Source: Candidatus Obscuribacterales bacterium
GTDB taxonomy: Bacteria > Cyanobacteriota > Vampirovibrionia > Obscuribacterales > Obscuribacteraceae
Assembly (NCBI GenBank): GCA_019745415.1
Contig: JAIETF010000030.1
Span: 1 to 64,000 of the forward strand
Reading direction: 5' to 3'
DNA length: 64,000 bases
Shown: positions 56,548-64,000 of the stretch, piece by piece
Position numbering within the stretch: position 1 is the first letter of the stretch
Layout of the letters: the number at the start of each line of letters is the position of its first letter
Translations under genes and position numbers: made by a program
The notes under the pieces: model-generated
Seen by the model: the letters and a program-made list of their open reading frames with translations, nothing else
Databases searched by the model: none
Told to the model about the DNA's origin: nothing

Positions 56548-57624
56548 GTGAAGACGCCAGGACCGGGCTTGCTAGATAAAGTCTTGAATGAAATTTTCGA
56601 AAGAGAATTGAAAGCTTACGCACAGCCGAACCAAGAAAATAGCGCCTCGCCGAGCGAACCGATGGAAGAGCAAGCTGCTGTTGACTTCGTTCAAGCAGAG
56701 AAAAGCTCAGAAACTAATCTGGCAAATTCTCAGAATAGCGTCAAAGACAACTGGGATGACGCCTGGGACTGGGCTGACGCGGAAGAAAGCAACAATGAAG
56801 ATGAAGATGGTGACTGCGTCAATCAAAGACCATGGCTTTCGGTACCTGAAGCAGCAAGAGTTTTAGGAAAGTCGCCTCGGGCTCTAGAGAGATGCATATT
56901 GGGACGCTGGGGCAACCGCTTACCCGATGGCTGGAGCGCCAGAAAGGTAAGAATCGACGGCACTGATGAATGGCGAGTTGTGCCTCCGTCGGGATATCGC
57001 AAACACAGTCGAAAAGCAACGAAGAGCCGAGTTGAAACCTATGTTGCTCAAGCCTCTGACCGGGCCTGCACAGAGCCTGCGCAAGACGGGGCAAATGAAG
57101 ATTTAGAAATTTCTGATTTAGGCACTACAGACGACACCAGAGCAAGCTCAACGCACAAAGATAGCGCCAAAGCAGAAGAAAGAGAGGTAGAGAGCATGCC
57201 GAACAAAGGTCTCGAAGATGACATGTTTGGCTCCTTAGAAAAACTCTTCACTTCTGCATCCAAACTGGCACAAAAAGAACTGGCTTCGTTTGTCAAAGGT
57301 CGCAAAGAGAAAACCGAAGTCTTTCATGCTCCGGTGGAAACCATAGTAATCGACCGCTCGGACGAAGTAGAAAAGCTCTTGCGTGAGTTGGCCCAGTGCC
57401 AGAAAGAATTAGCAGTGGAAAGAAGAGCCCGCCTAGAAGATCTGAAGCTAATCAACGAGATGCAAAGTTCAATGCGCTTACTGGAAGACCACTGCCGCGA
57501 AACGAGAACTCTCAAAGAAGAGCTGGTGGAAGCGCAAGTGCTTCTAATCGAACACAAGAAACAGTATCAAGAATTTCTCCAGTTGCCATGGTGGAAACGA
57601 CTGTTTCATAAGAAGCAAGCGTAG
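56548..57624 (+). CDS. Hypothetical protein with a helix-turn-helix-like segment and C-terminal coiled coil
   Basis: 358 aa; 'WLSVPEAARVLGKSPRALERCILGRWGNRLPDGWSARKVRIDGTDEWRV'. Confidence 0.6.
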   Translation: MKTPGPGLLDKVLNEIFERELKAYAQPNQENSASPSEPMEEQAAVDFVQAEKSSETNLANSQNSVKDNWDDAWDWADAEESNNEDEDGDCVNQRPWLSVPEAARVLGKSPRALERCILGRWGNRLPDGWSARKVRIDGTDEWRVVPPSGYRKHSRKATKSRVETYVAQASDRACTEPAQDGANEDLEISDLGTTDDTRASSTHKDSAKAEEREVESMPNKGLEDDMFGSLEKLFTSASKLAQKELASFVKGRKEKTEVFHAPVETIVIDRSDEVEKLLRELAQCQKELAVERRARLEDLKLINEMQSSMRLLEDHCRETRTLKEELVEAQVLLIEHKKQYQEFLQLPWWKRLFHKKQA

Positions 57625-57665
57625 TAAGCTTAGGAAAGCTCTGACTTTCTCTTTGGAGTTTACCT

Positions 57666-58004
57666 ATGTCTGACAAACGTTTCAAAATCACCTACTGCAC
57701 CGAATGCGGCTATCGCGAACGTGCTGACCAACTAGCCACACAACTCGAGCAAGAATTGAAAGCTGAATGTCAGATTCAACCGGCCGCCGAGGGTGTTTTT
57801 GAAGTAGAAGACAACGGCGTTCTCATTTTTTCAAAAAAGTCGTCAGGCAGAATGCCCGAAGAAGGCGAGGTCTTGAAAATCATCCAGGGTCTTGCTGAGG
57901 GTCTCAGCCTAGAAGAAGCTCAAAGCGTAGCTGGTCCACCCCCCAGTGCCATCTTGGAGTGGTTCTTCAGCTTGTTCCGCTCCCACTCCGATTCAAATAA
58001 ATGA
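57666..58004 (+). CDS. Rdx/SelW-like protein (CxxC)
   Basis: 112 aa; 'ITYCTECGYRERADQLATQL', 'GVFEVEDNGVLIFSKKSSGRMPEEGEV'. Confidence 0.82.
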   Translation: MSDKRFKITYCTECGYRERADQLATQLEQELKAECQIQPAAEGVFEVEDNGVLIFSKKSSGRMPEEGEVLKIIQGLAEGLSLEEAQSVAGPPPSAILEWFFSLFRSHSDSNK

Positions 58005-58696
58005 CAGAACACCTGCAAATAGCAATAGACGGACCGGCCGGCGCCGGCAAATCAACAGTGGCAAGAAAGCTAGCCGATAAACTGGGATATCTATATATAG
58101 ACACCGGCGCTATGTACCGCGCTTCCACATGGTTAGCCCTCAAACACGGTCTCTCTCTGCACGACGGGCCGGCCATCGCTGCGCTTGCACGCCGCACCGA
58201 AATTCTCCTGGCTGCGGCCGATGAAACGTCAGACGGCAAAATTAGGGTTTATGTCGACGGCGAAGAAATAACCCGCGATATTCGCACCCAAAAAATGTCT
58301 GAACAGGTAATACCGGTGGCTGCTCTCAAGGAAGTAAGAGAAGTCTTGGTAGAAAAGCAGAAAGAGCTGGCGCGCCAGGGCAATGCCGTTCTGGATGGCA
58401 GAGACATAGGCACGGTGGTCTTGCCCAAAGCCGGCTTGAAGATCTTTCTTACCGCCTCAGCCGAAGTAAGAGCAGGCAGAAGGCTGAAAGAATTAAATGC
58501 CCAGGGTGAAAATCCAGACTTTGAAGAATTGCTCGCTCAAATTAAAGACCGAGACCATAAAGACCGCACTCGCGAAGTATCTCCCCTGACCATGGCCGAA
58601 GACGCCATCGAAGTCAGCACCGACAATCTCAGTATCGACCAGGTGGTTGATAAGCTTCTTGCTCTGGCTGAGACGGCAAAACGCTCCACTGTCTGA
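58001..58696 (+). CDS. cmk: Cytidylate kinase
   Basis: 231 aa; 'IAIDGPAGAGKSTVARKLADKLGYLYIDTGAMYRA', 'DGRDIGTVVLPKA'; ATGA overlap with preceding gene. Confidence 0.97.
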   Translation: MTEHLQIAIDGPAGAGKSTVARKLADKLGYLYIDTGAMYRASTWLALKHGLSLHDGPAIAALARRTEILLAAADETSDGKIRVYVDGEEITRDIRTQKMSEQVIPVAALKEVREVLVEKQKELARQGNAVLDGRDIGTVVLPKAGLKIFLTASAEVRAGRRLKELNAQGENPDFEELLAQIKDRDHKDRTREVSPLTMAEDAIEVSTDNLSIDQVVDKLLALAETAKRSTV

Positions 58697-58758
58697 ATTA
58701 AGCTCCTTTCGTAGTTCTACCGATGACCACTTAGTGCAATCTGTGTATTCATATAAGA

Positions 58759-59820
58759 ATGCAGAAACAGTCAGGCAACGATCAGCACAAGCAGGACCGC
58801 CCGGAAAAGGACGGCAGTAACTTTGCTCAGAATTCGGGTCTGCCTGGAATCATAGATTTATTTAGCCGTCCGGGCGGAGTCAAGCTAACCAACCAGAACG
58901 GCAGCAATGAGCAAGAGAAGCTGCCGCCGATAGGCGTGGCCAAGATGCTGCCCGACGAGAGCATTCAGCTCAATATAAAGGCCCATACTAAAGACCTGGA
59001 AGGCGAAGCCGAGCTAATCTATCGCCCGGGAGAAAAGAATTACCAGGACATACTCAAGCACCTTGGTGGACTCACTCCCGGTGAGACTAAACTGGTGGCG
59101 CCGTTTCAAGATCAAAAAGATCCGAAAGATCCAAAAGATCAAAAAGATCAGGTCGACCCCAAAGATGGAAGCGATACTGGTAAGCCAGGCGCGCTTGATC
59201 TTCCGCCGCCGCCGCCTTCAAAGCAATTCAGCGACAAAGTCAACGACACCTATAACAAAATGTCGGACGATGTGCGCAACATAGTCAGTCGAGATGGTGC
59301 CACATTGGTTCCAACCAGGCGCATCACCGACACCCTGCCCGAACTGAAAGGTCAGAGACCTCGGGGATGGCCGCCCGGATCTACCTGGGACGCGGTCGAC
59401 GGTGCCTACAGCCCAACAAAGAAGTTAATCATCGTAGCGGAAGAAAAGGAAGTAAAGCCAGGCATCTGGACGCCCAACAATCGCACCGAAGACCTAGTCA
59501 GACACGAAACCGGGCATGCGGTTAATGCCGCCATGGACTATATCTCAGACGATGCCGACTTTCTGCAGTCTTACGAGGCCGAGAAAAAAGCAATTCATCC
59601 ACTGAATCAGAAACCATTGGCCTATTTTTTACAGGGTGGAGGCATCGGCGCCGACGAGACAGTTGCCGAATCGATAGCGGCGATAGAAGGCGGCGCCACC
59701 GGTGGGCTGCTCTTCGAAAAGAGCTTCACAGCTACAATTGACCTGATCAAGAAACGCATCCAAGCCTTTGCCGCAGCACCACCAAGCCCTGCTGGAGCGG
59801 CAAGTACACCACCGCCATGA
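58759..59820 (+). CDS. Hypothetical protein with HExxH zinc-metallopeptidase-like motif
   Basis: 353 aa; 'DLVRHETGHAVNAAMD' and downstream 'GADETVAESIAAIEGG'; KDPKDPKDQKDQ low-complexity tract. Confidence 0.65.
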   Translation: MQKQSGNDQHKQDRPEKDGSNFAQNSGLPGIIDLFSRPGGVKLTNQNGSNEQEKLPPIGVAKMLPDESIQLNIKAHTKDLEGEAELIYRPGEKNYQDILKHLGGLTPGETKLVAPFQDQKDPKDPKDQKDQVDPKDGSDTGKPGALDLPPPPPSKQFSDKVNDTYNKMSDDVRNIVSRDGATLVPTRRITDTLPELKGQRPRGWPPGSTWDAVDGAYSPTKKLIIVAEEKEVKPGIWTPNNRTEDLVRHETGHAVNAAMDYISDDADFLQSYEAEKKAIHPLNQKPLAYFLQGGGIGADETVAESIAAIEGGATGGLLFEKSFTATIDLIKKRIQAFAAAPPSPAGAASTPPP

Positions 59821-60013
59821 TAGCCAGCCTCAAGCTTAGCCCTAAGATTTAATCTAAAATCGAGTCTTTATCCCCCGGAGCTGCCATGAGTTAATCTTGG
59901 TAGTAAGTGGCATATAAATAAATGGGGTCGACAAAAAGATATACAAAGCGCTATTCTTAACAAGCTATAACAGAAGCCCCGTTTAATGTGCGACTTTAAT
60001 CAGGTATCCGCCG

Positions 60014-60784
60014 ATGGCAAAATTTTCTACTCGCGAAAAGAATAAAGCAAGTGCATGCGCACCAGCTACTTTGCCGGCCAACGCCGATCAAAGCAAGTCA
60101 AACTCGGAAGTAACAGAGCTCAAGGCTATCTTGCAAGAAGCTTCCAAGAGAGCCAAGTCTACGGCTCTAGCCGGTAAAGGCTCCGTAGCCGAACCTAAAG
60201 TCATTCAGTTCCAAGGCAATCGTTCTTTCGTTGCCACCATCAATGGTGACCTCGTCACCAGCATTCGCTTTCAATCGGGACGGCTTATCGAGCTTACAGC
60301 GGCGCAAGGAAAAAACACTGTATACAAAGACAGTCAATCAGAGTCAGTGCGCTTGACTCAACTTAGCCTCGATCTAGACGACGGCTCAATCTCATATAAA
60401 AGACAGATGGGCAAAGGAACCGCCCGCATAATTGAAACATTGAACGGCGCCAAATATGCCACACTCTCCTTGGGTAAAGAAAAGCGCGAAATAGAACTAA
60501 GTTCCGACAGAAGACGCATTTTCAAAGGCAAAGAAGGCACAATGACCGTTTCTCCCGACGGTAGCTTGGTTAGCCTTCGTCCTCAGGCCGGCGGCTCTAT
60601 AGACGTCTACCCTTGGGTGAAACTGGTGGCGGTGGAATTTCCGGATGGTCACAAACAGACCTTCTATGCCAGCGACTCGGAAGTCTCGATGTTGCGCAAA
60701 AATCCAGTCGGCTTCTATGTGAACTGGCTGCCCACTGACAAGCAAGGACACCACTTTGAGTGGGGAACCCTGGAACTGGGCTAA
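60014..60784 (+). CDS. Hypothetical protein
   Basis: 256 aa ORF. Confidence 0.6.
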   Translation: MAKFSTREKNKASACAPATLPANADQSKSNSEVTELKAILQEASKRAKSTALAGKGSVAEPKVIQFQGNRSFVATINGDLVTSIRFQSGRLIELTAAQGKNTVYKDSQSESVRLTQLSLDLDDGSISYKRQMGKGTARIIETLNGAKYATLSLGKEKREIELSSDRRRIFKGKEGTMTVSPDGSLVSLRPQAGGSIDVYPWVKLVAVEFPDGHKQTFYASDSEVSMLRKNPVGFYVNWLPTDKQGHHFEWGTLELG

Positions 60785-60901
60785 ACTGAAAAGGTCAAAG
60801 CTAAGTTTTTTAGATTTGCAGTTAATTTGAGCTTTGCTCTCAATTGGAGCAAAATCAATGTTTATCTTTGATTTCGCCCTCTGTCTTTCATAAGTATTCT
60901 C

Positions 60902-61657
60902 TTGGCATTCCAATTACTGGCTACTATTTCCTTTCTTTTGACGGCAGTCCTGACTTGCCCAGCCGCATGCGCCCAGATTGAACTTTCGCCGATAAGACTA
61001 GCAGAATCTTTACCCGACCCAGTGCCGACCAATCAAAACGGAACCACCGCCCACGCCTTTCAGATGTGGACGCCGGTCTACATAGATTTTCCTATGTCGA
61101 GGGGCAAAAAACTGCGCGGCTATTTCGAAGCCAGCCCCCGCTTAGGCAATAACCTAAACGGCATGAGCCAACTTCTCATAAGACAAGCAATCGGCTATAG
61201 AATCTCTAAACATACCAGTGCCTATGTCGGCCATGTCTGGGTTTCAAATTATCCCGACCATACGCATGAACAGCGAATTTTCCAACAATTCGGTGTGGGT
61301 CATGTTCTCTTCAAAAGACTGGAAGTTTTACACAGAACCAGACTAGAAGAACGCTTTATTCAAAATACCAATGGGGCATGCTCGATGCGCGCCCGCTATC
61401 TTTTGAGATTTGCCCTACCCTTGAAGTGGCGGCTTTACGCAGTGGTTTCAGATGAGCTATTCGTCAACCTCAACTCAGTAGAAAACGGTCCACTGAGAGG
61501 CATAGACCAAAACCGCCTTTATGCAGGCATAGGCAGACAAATGAGCAATCAGGTGCGCATGGAAGTTGGCTATCAACAGCAATATGTCAATGCCAGCGAT
61601 CCGACCGATGATCGAGCCAATCATATCTTGATGACCCAGCTCTTTCTCGCGCCCTGA
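60902..61657 (+). CDS. DUF2490-like outer membrane protein
   Basis: 251 aa; signal peptide, 'RLGNNLNGMSQLLIRQAIGYRISKHTSAYVGHVWVSNYPDHTHEQRIFQQF'. Confidence 0.65.
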   Translation: MAFQLLATISFLLTAVLTCPAACAQIELSPIRLAESLPDPVPTNQNGTTAHAFQMWTPVYIDFPMSRGKKLRGYFEASPRLGNNLNGMSQLLIRQAIGYRISKHTSAYVGHVWVSNYPDHTHEQRIFQQFGVGHVLFKRLEVLHRTRLEERFIQNTNGACSMRARYLLRFALPLKWRLYAVVSDELFVNLNSVENGPLRGIDQNRLYAGIGRQMSNQVRMEVGYQQQYVNASDPTDDRANHILMTQLFLAP

Positions 61658-61693
61658 AACAACCTAACTTGAGCATGAAAAACTAGAATGGTC

Positions 61694-64000
61694 TTAAAAA
61701 TCTTCCGACACTTCATCACGATTGAGCAAAAGCTCGACGCGTTGACAACGGTCCGCCACCGCATCGGGAATGCCCGAAGCTCTCACATACTGCCTTGCTA
61801 GATCGAGTGTACGGCGAATACCTCTCACCACATCACCTTCATCGTAGGGTGTAGCATTGCGGATGGCATCCCAATCGGCACCCTGCGCCCACATCTGAGT
61901 CAGCCCACAGAGATGAGTGCCGATTGTAATAGGCATGTCGATATCGAAATCTTTTTGCTGACGCAAAAGACGACGAATGATCTTGCCTACTTCCAGTAAG
62001 GCAATATCCACCTGGGGACTGACCCTTACTTTCATATTCTCGTTAGCCCGGCTATCATCACCCACCAGGGCAGTAAGCACCGCCGCCAATTCACTAGGCT
62101 CAAGAGTTTCAAACAGACCAGACATGGCCACTTCGGTGAGGAACAGTTCGTTCTGGCCTCTGATACCGCTGGCAGTGCGACCAAGAGCGGTGGGACGATT
62201 ACCGTCCAGATAGCCCTCCATGCGCAAGATATTAGCGAGAGCCTCGAAAGTACGCCAATAATAAGTGGTCTCGCGAGCCACTCGCTTATCTAAATCTTTA
62301 ATGCGCTTCTCGAGACTAGCCACTCTTTCGGTTTGCTTGCTGCATTGTTTTTGCACAGGGCAACCGTGGCAAGGCATGGCATAAGCTTCTTTCACCAGAG
62401 ACTGTATGCCAATCTTCATATCAGCCAGAGCATCAATAGCCTCTTGCCTGTTTTTGGCAGCTGTTCCCTTCAGACCTTTCTCCATCTGCTTCAGCTGTTT
62501 ATGGCGGCTTCGCACATTTTCCAAACGCTTGGCATAAAGTGAAAGATCACCGGGTTCAGTCGGACAAAGCGGTGCTCGCAAACGAGGCAATTCACTTTCC
62601 CAATCCAACTTTTGGGCAAAGAGCGGCTCTAACTGATGGTTAATCAAGAACTGTCCAAAACTGCGCTCGATCAAATCACGGGCATCATCAATAGTGTGAC
62701 GCTCAAGCAAGTTGAGCACCATGCCGTAGGAAGGAGTAAAGCGACTGGAGAGTGGATCAGCCTTGGCGGTGGCCAACTTTGCTGCGTCTTCCACAGACTC
62801 GAAGGGATTATTGAGAACCACCACATGTCCGACTTCGTCCATGCCGCGCCGACCAGCTCTGCCCGACATTTGTAAAAACTCGGAAGCCATCAGCTCTCTA
62901 TGCCCTTCATCAGAACGCTTGTGAATAGAGCTAATCACTGTAGAGCGCGCCGGCATATTGATTCCAGCCGCCAAAGTCTCAGTAGCAAAAACCACCTTCA
63001 AGAGACCATCTTGAAAGAGTTTTTCGACCATACCTTTCCAACTGGGCAACATGCCGGCATGGTGCACAGACATACCTTCGAGCAAATAAGGCAAATGCGG
63101 GTGAGAAGCCAGATTTGGATTGTCGCGAGTGAAGAGCTCTACCCGCTTCTTCAATTCCCTCTGTTCTTCGGGCAAGAGAAGCGGTATACCCCGAGCCATC
63201 TTCATAGCCTCTTCGCAGCCGCGCCGAGAAAATAGAAAGTAAATAGCCGGCAACATGTTTCGCGCCGACAAGTTAGCCAAGACATCGGCCGGATGCGTAT
63301 AGAGCCCACCTGGTGGACGGCGCCTCTTCTCGGTGCGCACAAACTTTTTCTTACCAAAACGCGACTTCAAGAAACTATTGACGGCGCCGCCGGGAGCAAG
63401 CAGTGGATAGATTCGGCGCTCGCCAAAATAATGGAAACGCAGGGGTACCGGGCGATAATCAGAAACTACAAGTTCTGTAGGACCGTGTGTTTCATCGATC
63501 CAGGTGGTTAGATCGGCGGCATTAGCAATGGTGGCGGAAAGAGCTACCAGTTGAATATTCTTGGGAGCGTAAATTATCGATTCTTCCCAAACAGTGCCGC
63601 GTTCGCTGTCATTCATATAATGACATTCGTCGAGGACAACACTCGACACATTTTGCAAGTTGCGGCTAACATCACCAAGTATGGTGCCATAAAGCATATT
63701 GCGAAAGACTTCGGTAGTCATCACAACTATGGAAGCATCTCTATTGACCGAAATATCACCGGTGAGAAGACCGACTCGATCTTCACCATATTTCTTGCGC
63801 AGATCGTAAAGTTTCTGGTTGGAGAGCGCTTTTAGCGGAGTTGTATAGAAACAACGACTGTTGGACATGAGAGCCATTTCTACAGCATACTCGGCAATAA
63901 CAGTCTTACCCGAGCCAGTAGGCGCGCAGACCACGACACTCTTGCCATTCTCAAGATGCTGTATCGCCTCAAGCTGAAAGTCATCTAGAGGGAAAGGAAA
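61694..64000 (-). CDS. SKI2/Mtr4-like DExH helicase, 5' end beyond window
   Basis: 'CAPTGSGKTVIAEYAVEMAL', 'VVLDECHYMND', DSHCT-like C-terminus; open frame continues upstream of 63934 to the window edge ('FPLDDFQLEAIQHLENGKSVVV'). Confidence 0.93.
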   Translation of the reverse strand, partial: FPFPLDDFQLEAIQHLENGKSVVVCAPTGSGKTVIAEYAVEMALMSNSRCFYTTPLKALSNQKLYDLRKKYGEDRVGLLTGDISVNRDASIVVMTTEVFRNMLYGTILGDVSRNLQNVSSVVLDECHYMNDSERGTVWEESIIYAPKNIQLVALSATIANAADLTTWIDETHGPTELVVSDYRPVPLRFHYFGERRIYPLLAPGGAVNSFLKSRFGKKKFVRTEKRRRPPGGLYTHPADVLANLSARNMLPAIYFLFSRRGCEEAMKMARGIPLLLPEEQRELKKRVELFTRDNPNLASHPHLPYLLEGMSVHHAGMLPSWKGMVEKLFQDGLLKVVFATETLAAGINMPARSTVISSIHKRSDEGHRELMASEFLQMSGRAGRRGMDEVGHVVVLNNPFESVEDAAKLATAKADPLSSRFTPSYGMVLNLLERHTIDDARDLIERSFGQFLINHQLEPLFAQKLDWESELPRLRAPLCPTEPGDLSLYAKRLENVRSRHKQLKQMEKGLKGTAAKNRQEAIDALADMKIGIQSLVKEAYAMPCHGCPVQKQCSKQTERVASLEKRIKDLDKRVARETTYYWRTFEALANILRMEGYLDGNRPTALGRTASGIRGQNELFLTEVAMSGLFETLEPSELAAVLTALVGDDSRANENMKVRVSPQVDIALLEVGKIIRRLLRQQKDFDIDMPITIGTHLCGLTQMWAQGADWDAIRNATPYDEGDVVRGIRRTLDLARQYVRASGIPDAVADRCQRVELLLNRDEVSEDF

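Noticed and set aside
676-63835. Many antisense/overlapping small ORFs in the supplied track
   Set aside because: They lie opposite strongly supported genes and lack recognisable motifs; treated as spurious.
1-64000. CRISPR array
   Set aside because: No set of regularly spaced identical 25-40 bp repeats was seen; the tandem repeats found have no spacers.

Overview
The window is a 64 kb bacterial chromosomal segment. It has conventional, tightly packed core genes at roughly 0.2-28.5 kb and 42.9-64 kb, separated by a visibly AT-richer, loosely packed accessory island at about 28.57-42.9 kb. Left core: a type I secretion-like operon (ABC, HlyD-type MFP, TolC), a multi-MshEN/TPR protein, ComM/YifB, aspS, rpsU, a VIT-vWA protein, patatin, UspA, Tex, an AmrS-type radical SAM enzyme, a KdsC-like HAD phosphatase and an FAD oxidoreductase. 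Right core: an apparent SWIM/SNF2 helicase - Hen1 - Pnkp - TPR operon (bacterial RNA repair), a second multi-MshEN protein, Fe/Mn-SOD, an Rdx/SelW-like protein, cmk, an HExxH protein, a DUF2490-like protein and an SKI2-like helicase that runs off the window. The island is bracketed by a 61-bp imperfect direct repeat (57/61 by eye). It contains decayed IS6 and IS3 transposases, a probable tyrosine-recombinase remnant, paralogous small immunity-like genes, one toxin-tip/immunity-like pair with ATGA overlap and an in-frame amber codon, a compact three-gene unit, and a 122-bp structured direct repeat (121/122 identical) flanking a small gene. Strongest leads: (1) the SNF2-Hen1-Pnkp-TPR RNA repair operon with a repeat/hairpin leader, (2) the 61-bp-bracketed island, (3) the 122-bp structured repeat, (4) the amber-interrupted immunity-like gene. 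All homology calls are from motif recognition by eye; no database search was run.
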